Source of the DNA: Luteolibacter yonseiensis
Lineage (GTDB): Bacteria; Verrucomicrobiota; Verrucomicrobiia; Verrucomicrobiales; Akkermansiaceae
Assembly (NCBI RefSeq): GCF_016595465.1
Contig: NZ_JAENIK010000011.1
Coordinates: 1,116,001-1,180,000, forward strand
Direction of reading: 5' to 3'
DNA: 64,000 nt
The translations under genes were made by a program, and so were the position numbers. The notes under the pieces were generated by a model that was not told the origin of the DNA, did no database searches, and saw only the letters and a program-made list of their open reading frames with translations. Shown in pieces: positions 26,936 through 35,670 of the stretch (its first letter is position 1; every line of letters begins with the position of its first letter).

Positions 26936-27903
26936 ACGAAATGAATAATGTTGATTTGTTTGTCGGGGCAATATCTTTTGAAGAGCGCTCGTTGGTGATG
27001 CCGAAGAAGTTTGTAGAAAGCGGCGGTAAGCGCGAAAATATTAAGGTTGTTCTATTTGCCGATGACAGTGTCGAGTTGAGTGAAAACATTTCGCAGTTCG
27101 AAAATTTGGGTATTATGGACGTCGCGAAATGTAACAGACTTAATTCTCGTTCATTATGGGAATGGGTTTGGGGGATCGCTTGCGAATGTGGTGGCAATAT
27201 ATTAATTGATGCAACGTGTCTGCCACGTGAACCACTGGGCATGCTATTATTTGCGCTATCCGTCCGAAGGGATTATTTGCAAAGTGTTCGAGTTTTTTAT
27301 GTTGCAGCTCCCTCTTGTGATAGAGGCGGTTATGCAACACAAAATATTAAGTTGTCTTTAGATCAGCAGTGGCTGAGCCGAGGTGTGGTAAGAATTCGAT
27401 CAATCGTAGGATATCCCGGTAATTTCAGCAGTGAAAGGGTAAAACATGTCGTCGCATTTGCGGGCCACGAATTTGAGAGGCTTCTTGAAACCATTGTATA
27501 TTATGAGCCGAGCCGCCTCTCCATTAGTAGCGAGAATCGAGATACTTCGACTGTTGAAGGGGCCAGTGCCTACAGCGAAATAGTAGCGAATAAGTTGCGG
27601 ACAGAGATTCCGTTGCCAAATATAGAGCCAGTTGATTTTAGTGCCAATTCCATTTTTGATACCTATAAAAAATTGATGGCCATGAATATTGACTACGAAG
27701 GTTATAATGTCGCTATTGTCGCGATGAATACTAAACTTTCATTTATTGGTGCGGCTTTATATGCGCTTCGGAAGCGAAACGTAAGGATGGTGTATTCGGT
27801 TCCGAAAGAGTATAATTCGCTCTACTGTAAGGGAGCTGGCGATATCAGCGAATTCGATATTACGGAAATGATCAAAGATGCTAGAACTATAAAAGTGCGG
27901 TAG
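26932..27903 (+). CDS. Unknown protein with two Rossmann-like halves, fourth gene of the island operon
   Basis: I do not recognise a named family for this 323-residue protein. The N-terminal half runs DLFVGAISFEERS, then ILIDATCLPREPLGMLLFAL, and closes with VRVFYVAAP. The C-terminal half runs YNVAIVAMNTKLSFIGAALYAL and closes with VRMVYSVPKEYN. The parallel strand-helix endings (VRVFY..P and VRMVY..P) suggest two nucleotide-binding-type Rossmann folds, perhaps a ligand sensor or a phosphoribosyltransferase-like enzyme. The linker GYPGNFSSERVKHVVAFAGHEFERLLE is another likely conserved block. No PRPP loop or nuclease motif is clear. Coupling to the ATPase by an ATGA overlap implies a shared job. 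Confidence 0.75.
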   Translation: MNEMNNVDLFVGAISFEERSLVMPKKFVESGGKRENIKVVLFADDSVELSENISQFENLGIMDVAKCNRLNSRSLWEWVWGIACECGGNILIDATCLPREPLGMLLFALSVRRDYLQSVRVFYVAAPSCDRGGYATQNIKLSLDQQWLSRGVVRIRSIVGYPGNFSSERVKHVVAFAGHEFERLLETIVYYEPSRLSISSENRDTSTVEGASAYSEIVANKLRTEIPLPNIEPVDFSANSIFDTYKKLMAMNIDYEGYNVAIVAMNTKLSFIGAALYALRKRNVRMVYSVPKEYNSLYCKGAGDISEFDITEMIKDARTIKVR

Positions 27904-27978
27904 TTGGTGCTCCGTTTTTTTGATTGAAGCTATACATTGATTTATGTGCGCAATAAATTATCAGTTGAAATTAATAAT

Positions 27979-29289
27979 TTATCGATGCTCAAAAATTAGA
28001 TACGTTGGTGTCCCATCTGCTTCGATTAAGATTTTTTCGTTTCCGATTTTGTGAGCGGTAAGTAGATTTGTTATTTCCGAAGTAAGAGGCATTCTCTGCA
28101 CTCCCACCACTTTCCCCGGAATGTTCTCCAGCGTTGTCGTGAACGTTTTCCCCTCGCCCGTCGGGCTCCACACCGCCCAGACGATTTTGCCGGCGTCGTT
28201 CCGGTATTCCTGAACGCGGAGCTGGGCGGGTTGGTTGGTGATGATTTTCTCGAAGCGGCAGTCGCCGAGGACCTGTTGCAGGTGGGCGAGGGCGTGGAAG
28301 GAGGGTTTGGGTTTGAAATGGCGGGTGAGGCCGGCGCTGGCGTGGACGCCGGGTTGGTCGTCGTCGTTGAAAAAATAGACGTAGGCGCGCTGGACGGGCA
28401 TGGAGGAGAATACGAGGAGGGAACGGACGAGCCATTGGGCCTGCTGGGTGTCGGTGACGCCCTGCCACTTTACGAAGTCGCCGGTAGTGGCGTTCGGCTG
28501 GGTGGTGGAGTCGTAGCCGAACTCGGTGATCCAGATGGGTTTGCCGGGTGTGTGGGCGTCCCGCCATTTGCAGAGTTTTTCCACGTCCTGGAGGTAGTTC
28601 GGGAGTTTCGGGTCTTCGGGGAAACTCCGCTTCCACGTCGGCCAGCCTTCGAGTTGGGCGTAGGTGTGGACGTTCAGGACATCGAAGAGTTCGGGAAAGG
28701 CGGCGACGCAATCGACGGATTTCTCATAGTCACCGCTTTTGCCGGTGGTGAGATTACAGGTGGCGATTTTCAGTTTCGGATCGCCCGCGCGGATGCCGGT
28801 GGCCATGGCCTTGAAGATGCGGGTGTAGTCGGCATCGCTCCATTTCCCCGGCTCGTTGCCGATTTCCACGGAGTCCGTGAGCTTGCGGTTTCCGGATGGA
28901 CCGAACTCCCTGGCGAACGCCTCGCCGTATGCGCGGGCATCCGCATCGATGTCCTTCCAGTCCTCGCGCTTGACGGACTCGAACATCAGGCAGGCGTCGA
29001 TGTCCCATTTCTTTTCCCGCCACGAGCCATAGACGTGCTGCCAGTCCACGCCGTTTTTCGCGAAAGGGAATTTCGGTAACACGGCGGTTTCCTTGCCTAG
29101 ATCCCACTCGACGGGATGGTAATCCCGCACCACGCCGGAGACCGGGCGGTAGAGTTCGGGCTTGAACTGAACGGTGTGGCCGTTCAGCCCGATGAAGTCC
29201 CGCATCAGCGGGCGATGCCCGTCCGCTGATGCCGCGGTGGCAAGGGAAAGCGCGAGAACTGTGGAGCGAAGCGGACCAGGGAACCACAT
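27979..29289 (-). CDS. Secreted clan GH-A-like glycoside hydrolase
   Basis: From the ATG at 29289 the protein has 436 residues with a signal peptide (MWFPGPLRSTVLALSLATAASA). A TIM-barrel glycosidase is indicated by the acid/base motif VEIGNEPGKWS and the later nucleophile-type strand PIWITEFGYDS, with LNVHTYAQ between them. This is the GH39/GH5-like arrangement, but I cannot fix the family. The last 37 or so codons are AT-rich like the adjoining island, unlike the rest of the gene, so the original C-terminus may have been replaced. An in-frame start 21 codons upstream is possible. Confidence 0.8.
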   Translation of the reverse strand: MWFPGPLRSTVLALSLATAASADGHRPLMRDFIGLNGHTVQFKPELYRPVSGVVRDYHPVEWDLGKETAVLPKFPFAKNGVDWQHVYGSWREKKWDIDACLMFESVKREDWKDIDADARAYGEAFAREFGPSGNRKLTDSVEIGNEPGKWSDADYTRIFKAMATGIRAGDPKLKIATCNLTTGKSGDYEKSVDCVAAFPELFDVLNVHTYAQLEGWPTWKRSFPEDPKLPNYLQDVEKLCKWRDAHTPGKPIWITEFGYDSTTQPNATTGDFVKWQGVTDTQQAQWLVRSLLVFSSMPVQRAYVYFFNDDDQPGVHASAGLTRHFKPKPSFHALAHLQQVLGDCRFEKIITNQPAQLRVQEYRNDAGKIVWAVWSPTGEGKTFTTTLENIPGKVVGVQRMPLTSEITNLLTAHKIGNEKILIEADGTPTYLIFEHR

Positions 29290-29352
29290 GGGAGGAATCC
29301 AACCGTTTTTCCGCGCCGGAAAGGAGTTAAAAAACGCCGATCCGGTCCGCAA

Positions 29353-29853
29353 TCATCGTCCTCCCGGAAGACTACCCGAAACAGCCGACTCTTGGGGGCG
29401 GAGGGATTGCGTGATGGGGGGGGGCTGCGCCGAGGGGGGCTGCATCTGCAGGGTGAGCACGCTGCGGAGGGCGTGTTGCTGGAGGGGGGCCAGAGCGGGG
29501 AGAGGAACTTGCAGCGGGGGGAGGAGGTGAACTGCGGGGGAGGCGGGGGAGGGAGTTTGGCTGGCGACCGGAGGAAAATCGTCCAATTGCAGCTCGGAAA
29601 TTTTGGGAGGACCCTTCAATGGCTGCTGTTTGGTACTATCCTGCTTTTCAGCATTCGAGGGACGGAAGATTTCAAGCCCCATCAGGCTGATGCACACGAC
29701 CATCCCTGTTAGAAAAAGAGAGACGATAAGCCATCCGACAAACGAGGGAGTTCCGATCAGGTAAACCACCAAGAGCGCGAAAATGCCGCCCCACGCAAGA
29801 GCTGAAAGCAGGAGGAGCAGGATGACGTTCGAGCCTAAGTTGGTGAATTTCAA
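29353..29853 (-). CDS. Small membrane protein with a Pro/Gln-rich tail
   Basis: The 166-residue protein has two hydrophobic segments (about residues 9-32 and 37-62). A soluble tail follows that is rich in Pro, Gln and Leu with repeated PPLQ/LQ elements. No family is recognised. It is a plausible hypothetical protein; the tail coding region is G-rich on the plus strand and could be low-complexity sequence. Confidence 0.5.
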   Translation of the reverse strand: MKFTNLGSNVILLLLLSALAWGGIFALLVVYLIGTPSFVGWLIVSLFLTGMVVCISLMGLEIFRPSNAEKQDSTKQQPLKGPPKISELQLDDFPPVASQTPSPASPAVHLLPPLQVPLPALAPLQQHALRSVLTLQMQPPSAQPPPITQSLRPQESAVSGSLPGGR

Positions 29854-30071
29854 CGTGCTCTATCTAGCGGGTTTCGCAATATTATCAATTTTTTCCCGAC
29901 ATACGCGATCGCGTGTGTGTTCTTTTGACCATTGGCGGGTCCGCCAAGGGCGTTATCACCTGCAATATGCGGTGTCCCGGTCCAAGAGCGGGATTTTTCG
30001 AGCGAACGGATCGTGTCTCAGAAGAGGATTTTCAGGCTCGAAAAAGTCACACTACCTGCGAGGTTCCGCAC

Positions 30072-31439
30072 GTGGACTTGTTTTCGAAACCCCGGCCTTC
30101 CGAGCCGAAATCCCTTTCCGTGACCCAGCTGTTGCGGCGGATGAAAAATCTTCTGGAGGTCCAGATCGGCGAGACCTGGGTGGAGGGCGAGATTTCCAAC
30201 ATGCGGAAGCAGGCAAGCGGGCATTGGTATTTCTCGCTGAAAGACGAGGGCGCGCAGATTTCCTGCGCCATGTTCAACGCGAAGCGGCGGGAAGGAGCGG
30301 AGGCGCTGGTGGACGGCGCCAAAGTACGGGTCTTCGCGGAGGCGAGCGTGTATGAGGCGAGGGGACAGTTGCAGATCATCGTCCAGAAAGCGGAGCGCGC
30401 GGGGGCGGGGGATCTGCAGGCCCGATTCGAGGCCCTGAAGCGAAAACTTCATGCGGAGGGGCTTTTCGATGCCGACCGCAAGAAGCCGGTTCCGCCATTT
30501 CCCAAGACCATCGGACTCGTCACATCCGGCAGCGGCGCGGCGCTTCAGGACATTCTCAATGTGCTCGCACGGCGGGCTCCATGGGTACAGCCGGTGCTTT
30601 TTCCTGTGCGGGTGCAGGGCCGGGGGGCTGAGCTGGAAATCGCACAAGCTATTGAGAAAATGGGACGTCCGGAGGCGTTCGGCTATCCACGGTGTGACGT
30701 CCTCATCGTAGGGCGGGGCGGCGGCTCGATCGAGGATTTGTGGAATTTCAATGAGGAAGTCGTCGCGCGGGCCATCGCCGCATGTCCGATTCCGGTCATC
30801 TCCGCCGTGGGGCATGAGATCGATTTCACGATCGCGGACTTCGTGGCGGATCTCCGGGCTCCGACGCCCAGCGCGGCTGCGGAACTCGCCGTGGCGGATG
30901 GCGCGGAGCTGTCGGCCAGGCTCGCGCAGATCCGGCGGCGGATGACGCGGACGGCGCGCGAGCGGTTGGCCGGTGCGCAACTCGCGGTGGAGGCGCTGAA
31001 GCGTGGCGCGTTGCAGCGCGATGGCGAGAAACTGCTGCGTGAATCGGTCATGAGGGTGGATTCCGCACGGGGACAGCTTTCACATGGAACCAAACTCTCG
31101 TTGGAACGGCTGGCGGTGCGTCTCGGCGAGCTTCGCGCCCGTCACAAGGCATGCCATCCCGCCCGCATTCTGGAACGCCGGATGGATGCGGTGGCGGGGC
31201 TGCGCCGACGGTTGGAACGGACGGGCCGGGATATCCCGGTGCAGCGCGCGGAGCGTCTCGACCGGTTGCGCGGCCTCTTGCGCGCTCTGGGACCGGAGTC
31301 CGCGTTCCAGCGTGGATTTTCCATCACATTGGCGGCGGACGGAAAAATTGTGACCTCCGCGGCGGCGCTGAAGCCGGGAGAAATGATGCGCACGAAATTT
31401 GCCGACGGTGAAACGACCAGTATAGTCACCCCACGATGA
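30072..31439 (+). CDS. xseA: Exodeoxyribonuclease VII large subunit
   Basis: The preferred start is GTG 30072, with GAGG about 9 bases upstream, giving 455 residues, the usual length. An open frame back to 29913 adds unrelated sequence. The OB-fold N-terminus (LEVQIGETWVEGEISNMRKQASGHWYFSLKDEGAQISCAMF) is followed by GLVTSGSGAALQDIL. The catalytic-domain motifs RGGGSIEDLWNFN, ISAVGHEIDFTIAD and RAPTPSAAAEL come next, then the coiled-coil C-terminus. With XseB it degrades single-stranded DNA. xseB is not in the window. Its TGA overlaps the next start (ATGA). Confidence 0.95.
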   Translation: MDLFSKPRPSEPKSLSVTQLLRRMKNLLEVQIGETWVEGEISNMRKQASGHWYFSLKDEGAQISCAMFNAKRREGAEALVDGAKVRVFAEASVYEARGQLQIIVQKAERAGAGDLQARFEALKRKLHAEGLFDADRKKPVPPFPKTIGLVTSGSGAALQDILNVLARRAPWVQPVLFPVRVQGRGAELEIAQAIEKMGRPEAFGYPRCDVLIVGRGGGSIEDLWNFNEEVVARAIAACPIPVISAVGHEIDFTIADFVADLRAPTPSAAAELAVADGAELSARLAQIRRRMTRTARERLAGAQLAVEALKRGALQRDGEKLLRESVMRVDSARGQLSHGTKLSLERLAVRLGELRARHKACHPARILERRMDAVAGLRRRLERTGRDIPVQRAERLDRLRGLLRALGPESAFQRGFSITLAADGKIVTSAAALKPGEMMRTKFADGETTSIVTPR

Positions 31440-32041
31440 TCGAACTCGACCTCCTCACCACCCACGCCCACCGCGCTTATCCGATTCTGGCGGGGCTGGT
31501 CACCCCGCGCCCCATCGCATGGGTGACGACGCTCAATGAGGACGGCAGTGTGAACGCCGCGCCGTTCTCGTTTTTCAATGTGTTTGGCGACGAGCCACCA
31601 CTGGTGATTTTCGCACCTGGCGACCGCCCGGACGGCTCGCCGAAGGACACCGCCCGAAACTGCCGCCGGACGGGCGAGTTCGTGGTCAATCTGGTGGACG
31701 AATCGCTCGCGGAAGTCATGAACCGCACCTCAGCCACCGTGCCCTATGGGGTGAGCGAGACGAAGCGGGAGAATCTGGAAACCGCGGCCTCTGCATCGGT
31801 CGCTCCCCCGCGCATCGCAGCGGCGCCTGCCGCATTGGAATGCAAGTTGCACTCCATCCAGCAGATTGGGGAAAACCGCCTTGTGTTTGGTATCGTCCAC
31901 CGCGTGCAGGTAAAAGAGGAGTTATTTGATGTAGATACTTTGCGGATACGTGGTGATGTTTTCCATCCCGTGGGGCGGATGTCCGTGCCCAATTGGTATT
32001 GTAAAACGAGCGATCTGTTCGAAATGATCCGTCCTCAGTGA
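31436..32041 (+). CDS. Flavin reductase family protein
   Basis: This 201-residue FMN-binding split-barrel protein starts YPILAGLVTPRPIAWVTT. It continues with DGSVNAAPFSFFNVFGDEPPLVIFAPG, KDTARNCRRTGEFVVNLV and a late HPVGRMSVPNWYC. The family binds FMN and often reduces flavin or an aromatic substrate with NAD(P)H. It is translationally coupled to xseA, which looks like chance operon membership, not a shared pathway. Confidence 0.88.
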   Translation: MIELDLLTTHAHRAYPILAGLVTPRPIAWVTTLNEDGSVNAAPFSFFNVFGDEPPLVIFAPGDRPDGSPKDTARNCRRTGEFVVNLVDESLAEVMNRTSATVPYGVSETKRENLETAASASVAPPRIAAAPAALECKLHSIQQIGENRLVFGIVHRVQVKEELFDVDTLRIRGDVFHPVGRMSVPNWYCKTSDLFEMIRPQ

Positions 32042-32222
32042 GAACAGGTTGATGAATTCAGACTTGAACGTTTGGTTAGACTTGGCTGATATTTCCGTGT
32101 ATGTCTTGTTGCTCCCGGTGTCAGAACAGAGTTGTGACACCCCGTTGTCCCGGGGCGGATGAAGACATAGGATCACGATGGATGGAACCCTCAGGCACCG
32201 CTGCCACGAGCCGATTTTTCTG

Positions 32223-33797
32223 ATGAAAAACGTCGGGCGGAGGATTGTGGATGGCCGGCTCTTTTTGTCAGTCGCCGGCGTTTGGTCGATGATGGGATAT
32301 GCCAGCGCCCAATCCACGGTTCCATTGCGCATCACCCCCATGGAGCCGGGGTGCTACCTGCTGGACTGGCAGGCACAGGAACAGAAGACCCACATGCTGG
32401 AAGGAAGCAGGGACCTGGTTACCTGGAAAGGCATCAGCCGGGTGGTCGAGGGATCGGGAAACGCACGTTCGCTGCTCTTTGAAGGTTCCGAATCCACTTA
32501 CTTTTTCCGTCTTCGGGAGGGCGCGATCCGTCCGGGTTTCAACGCGGTGGAACTTCCTCCGAACGATGATTATTCCTCAAACGCGCGGTTGTTGCCGTTT
32601 GTGGTGAACTTCCTGGGCACCGACTATGGTGCCTGTTATGTGAACAACAATGGCAACATCACCTTCGGTGACAATTTGTCCGTCTTCACTCCCGAAGATC
32701 TCCGGACGATCAACGCACAGATTCTGGCCCCGTTTTGGGCGGATGTGGATACCAGGGCGGAGGGTTCCGGAGTCATACACTTTTCAAAAAGCCATGATGC
32801 CGCCGGGTTCGTCCAGGAATACGTGGACGGGCACCGGGCTTTCGGGGCGACTTACAGCGAAGTCGGCCACTTCGACCTGCATCCGGACAAACTCAACAGC
32901 TTCCAAATCGTCATCATCGAACGGGAGGATACCGGGGCCAGGAACTTCGATGTCGAGTTCAACTACAACAGGATCGAGTGGGAGGCGGGGGATGTGGACG
33001 GGGAGGACGGATATGGCGGACTGTCCGCGCGGGCCGGTATCGCAGGCCGCGGACCCAAGCCGGCGAACCAGAAATTCGCGATGGAGGTGGAAGGATCCGG
33101 AGTGCCCGGCGCTTTCCTTGACAAGATACGTTCGTCAGGTGCGGAGAACACCGGATCAGGTTTGGTCCATCGGACATGGAATTCGGATGTGCCGGGAAGA
33201 CTTCGGTTTGAATTCCGGAATGGAGCGCTCTTCGGTGCCATGCGCGTGAACGCGGGGGCGGATGTCACATTGCCGTATGGTGCGTCAGGGAGCATCCAGC
33301 TTCAGGGCGAGGTGTTTCTGGCGGGAGTGGGCGGCTACACCGCTCTCTGGACGCAGACGGGAGGGGCTACGGCACAGATCGCGAACGCGGCTTCCCTCAC
33401 TCCCAATGTGACCTTGCCGGAGGCGGGGAGTTACGTGTTCCGGCTGACGACCACGACCAAAACCAAGCCGCGGTTCTCCTCCTACGACGAGATCATCGTG
33501 ACGTTGGAAGATGAGATTCTCACTGTGCATGCGGGGTCGCCGATCGAATTGGAGGGAAATGCGCCATACACCGTTACCTTGGCGGGCAGCGCCGGCTTCA
33601 CGGGCGGAGGGCAGCTCACGCTCGCGTGGAGCCAGTCCGGCGGCGAAACCGCGCAAGTCTCGAATCCGGCCATTCTGAACCCCCAGGTCACTCTTCCAGG
33701 ACCGGGTGCGTATGAGTTCACTCTCACCGCCACCACGGATGGTTCTCCTCCGCGGGTGGGGAGCAGCACGGTGACGGTCACCCATTCCGCGCCGTGA
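32223..33797 (+). CDS. Secreted protein with a nidogen-like (NIDO) domain
   Basis: From ATG 32223 the protein has 524 residues with a signal peptide ending near MGYASAQS. Residues 30-95 form a small beta domain. The NIDO domain follows with VVNFLGTDYGACYVNNNGNITFG, LAPFWADVDTRAEGSG and FQIVIIERED. The C-terminal third has two PKD-like repeats (ALWTQTGGATAQIANAASLTPNVTLPEAGSYVFRL and a second similar copy), spread over about residues 345-520. Cell-surface or extracellular adhesion is likely. It ends 9 bases before the convergent aroB stop. Confidence 0.85.
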   Translation: MKNVGRRIVDGRLFLSVAGVWSMMGYASAQSTVPLRITPMEPGCYLLDWQAQEQKTHMLEGSRDLVTWKGISRVVEGSGNARSLLFEGSESTYFFRLREGAIRPGFNAVELPPNDDYSSNARLLPFVVNFLGTDYGACYVNNNGNITFGDNLSVFTPEDLRTINAQILAPFWADVDTRAEGSGVIHFSKSHDAAGFVQEYVDGHRAFGATYSEVGHFDLHPDKLNSFQIVIIEREDTGARNFDVEFNYNRIEWEAGDVDGEDGYGGLSARAGIAGRGPKPANQKFAMEVEGSGVPGAFLDKIRSSGAENTGSGLVHRTWNSDVPGRLRFEFRNGALFGAMRVNAGADVTLPYGASGSIQLQGEVFLAGVGGYTALWTQTGGATAQIANAASLTPNVTLPEAGSYVFRLTTTTKTKPRFSSYDEIIVTLEDEILTVHAGSPIELEGNAPYTVTLAGSAGFTGGGQLTLAWSQSGGETAQVSNPAILNPQVTLPGPGAYEFTLTATTDGSPPRVGSSTVTVTHSAP

Positions 33798-33806
33798 GGT
33801 GGCGAC

Positions 33807-34892
33807 TCAGAGGGTTCTCAAATGTTCGATCGCCTGACGGAGATCCCCGGACGTCACGGTGTCGATGACTTTCGCGCTGCCCAGCCCTTCGAGCACGACG
33901 AAGCGGATGGCTCCGGAGGAGAATTTCTTGTCGCGTGAGAGTTTTTCCATGACCGTTTCGGTGGAAATTTCGGGAGCGAGAACGAGCGGCAGGTGGAATT
34001 TTTCCAAAAGGGAGATGACCTTCGCGCTGTCGGCGGGAGACAGTCCGGCGTGGCGTTCGGAAACAAGCAGGGCGGCCCGGATGCCGAGCGAGATCGCCTC
34101 GCCGTGCAGCATCCGGCCGTATGGCACGGAGGCCTCGATGCCATGGCCGATGGTGTGGCCGAAGTTCAGCAACGCGCGGATGTCCCGGGTCTCGTGTTCG
34201 TCCGCTTCCACCACGCGGGCCTTGATGGCGATGTTGCGGGCGATGAGATCCGCGGGGACCCCGCGTCCGGACGGATCCAAAGAGGCGAGCTCTTCCAACA
34301 TTCCGGCGTCCCGGATGGCGGCGTGTTTGATGGCCTCCGCGAAGCCTTCGTGGAACTCGCGATCCGGCAGGGTGCCGAGGGTGTCGGGGTCAACGATGAC
34401 AAGACGTGGTTGGTGGAAGGCTCCCAGAAGGTTTTTTCCCTCGCCGACATTCACGCCGGTTTTTCCACCCACCGAAGAGTCCACTTGTGCGACGATGGTG
34501 GTGGGTACCTGGACGAAGGGGATGCCGCGGTAGAAGATGGAAGCCACGAATCCGGCCAGATCTCCGACGACTCCGCCGCCAAGCGCGACCACGAGCGACT
34601 TGCGGTCATGTCCGGCGCGGATCATCTCGCGGCAGAGGGCCTCCACGTGGGTCATCGACTTCGACGCTTCGCCCGACGGCACCAGATGCAACGTGGGTTG
34701 CAGGCCCTCGGCGGCAAGCGAGTCCATGAGGCTCGCGGAGTGGAAACCCGCCACCGTTTCATCACTGATGACCGCGACACGTGGGTTGGTGATGCCCGCT
34801 TTTTTCAGGGTTTTGCCCGCCTGCGCGAGCAGTCCCGGCTCGACGAGGACATTGTAGGAACGGTTGGAAAGATCAACATGGACGGAAGGCAT
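33807..34892 (-). CDS. aroB: 3-Dehydroquinate synthase
   Basis: This shikimate-pathway enzyme converts DAHP to 3-dehydroquinate with NAD and a metal. From the ATG at 34892 it has 361 residues. Motifs include SLVVALGGGVVGDLAGFVAS, the metal and substrate region VGGKTGVNVGEGKNLLGAFHQP, EGFAEAIKHAAI, and metal-binding HTIGHGIEAS with HGEAISLGI. A long in-frame upstream extension lacks family content. No other aro genes are adjacent. Confidence 0.96.
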   Translation of the reverse strand: MPSVHVDLSNRSYNVLVEPGLLAQAGKTLKKAGITNPRVAVISDETVAGFHSASLMDSLAAEGLQPTLHLVPSGEASKSMTHVEALCREMIRAGHDRKSLVVALGGGVVGDLAGFVASIFYRGIPFVQVPTTIVAQVDSSVGGKTGVNVGEGKNLLGAFHQPRLVIVDPDTLGTLPDREFHEGFAEAIKHAAIRDAGMLEELASLDPSGRGVPADLIARNIAIKARVVEADEHETRDIRALLNFGHTIGHGIEASVPYGRMLHGEAISLGIRAALLVSERHAGLSPADSAKVISLLEKFHLPLVLAPEISTETVMEKLSRDKKFSSGAIRFVVLEGLGSAKVIDTVTSGDLRQAIEHLRTL

Positions 34893-34977
34893 GGGGCGAG
34901 CATGAGACAACGGCGACGCTTGTCCAGCTTCGGAGTCCCGCATTGCTTGTCCGGCGGATAGGTGTTTCGCTCGCGCC

Positions 34978-35331
34978 ATGGAAATCCGCAAGCACGCAGA
35001 GCAGACGCCTTTCACGACCAAGGACGGTTCGACGATCCGGAGCCTGCTGGACCTGTCAAATGCTCCCGTCCGTAACCAAAGCCTGGCGGAAGCCACCCTG
35101 CTCCCGGGCGCGGAGACGGAACGGCACTATCACCGTCTCAGTGAGGAGTTCTACTACCTGCTGGAAGGGAGGGGCAGGATGGAAATCGACGGCTTGGAAA
35201 CAGATGTCGAACCTGGTGACGCGATTCTGATCCCGCCCGGGGCATGGCATCAGATCCGCGCCACAGAGGCGATGCGGTTCCTGTGCTGCTGTGCACCGCC
35301 TTATGCGCACGGGGATACCTATTTCGCCTAA
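34978..35331 (+). CDS. Cupin-domain protein
   Basis: The 117-residue protein is a single small beta barrel. Cupin motif 1 is GAETERHYHRLSEEFYYLLEGRGRMEIDG, with the His and Glu metal ligands, and motif 2 is LIPPGAWHQIR. Such proteins bind a metal and act in sugar or small-molecule chemistry; the substrate is unknown. The last four bases overlap the convergent downstream gene. Confidence 0.88.
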   Translation: MEIRKHAEQTPFTTKDGSTIRSLLDLSNAPVRNQSLAEATLLPGAETERHYHRLSEEFYYLLEGRGRMEIDGLETDVEPGDAILIPPGAWHQIRATEAMRFLCCCAPPYAHGDTYFA

Positions 35332-35669
35332 CTTGGATTCAGATTGCCTCCGTCAGGATTGTCGTCCGCCGGTTGGCGGGCGCTTCCCTGGTGCTGTAGG
35401 AACTCGCACAACTTGGCGGCACCGAATGCAAGCAAGGTTGGCGGAGCAAGGGCGGTCACGAGCCGGACCTGGGAGACCAGCAAGGAACGCACCGGAAGGC
35501 GGTGCAGGAGGTAGCCCGCGGCAACCGAAACGAGCACGGCTTTGCCTGGAGACTGACGGACCAGACTTTCGTAATGCTGGTAACGTTCGCACGCGCCGCG
35601 TTTCGCGTCTTCCAGAAGGGCGTTCACGCCTTGTTCCACGGTGGGTGGTTTGAAGGATGGTTGTGTCAT
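35328..35669 (-). CDS. Small membrane-associated protein of unknown function
   Basis: From the ATG at 35669 it has 113 residues (MTQPSFKPPTVEQGVNALLEDA). A hydrophobic stretch near residues 42-60 and another near 65-90 suggest membrane contact. It is the last gene of a three-gene minus-strand cluster whose middle member looks like a DUF883/YqjD protein, so a role in stress physiology is plausible. No family is recognised. Confidence 0.6.
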   Translation of the reverse strand: MTQPSFKPPTVEQGVNALLEDAKRGACERYQHYESLVRQSPGKAVLVSVAAGYLLHRLPVRSLLVSQVRLVTALAPPTLLAFGAAKLCEFLQHQGSARQPADDNPDGGNLNPS

Positions 35670-35670
35670 A

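Larger units (their letters stand above)
22650..28090. other. AT-rich genomic island carrying a four-gene putative defence operon
   Basis: Composition falls sharply here compared with both flanks: one 60-base line at 27661 has 20 G/C, while flanking genes are clearly GC-rich. The island holds four co-directional genes: methyltransferase, HD protein, ATPase and unknown protein. They overlap by 1 or 4 bases or are 18 bases apart. No integrase, transposase, tRNA or terminal repeat was found. On the right the AT-rich stretch runs through the last 37 or so codons of the convergent glycosidase gene. Exact edges are estimates by eye. Confidence 0.75.

Noticed and set aside
32117..32141. GGTGTC / GACACC hairpin downstream of the flavin reductase gene
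   Set aside because: The stem has only six pairs, a 13-base loop and no T-run, so it is not convincing as a terminator.
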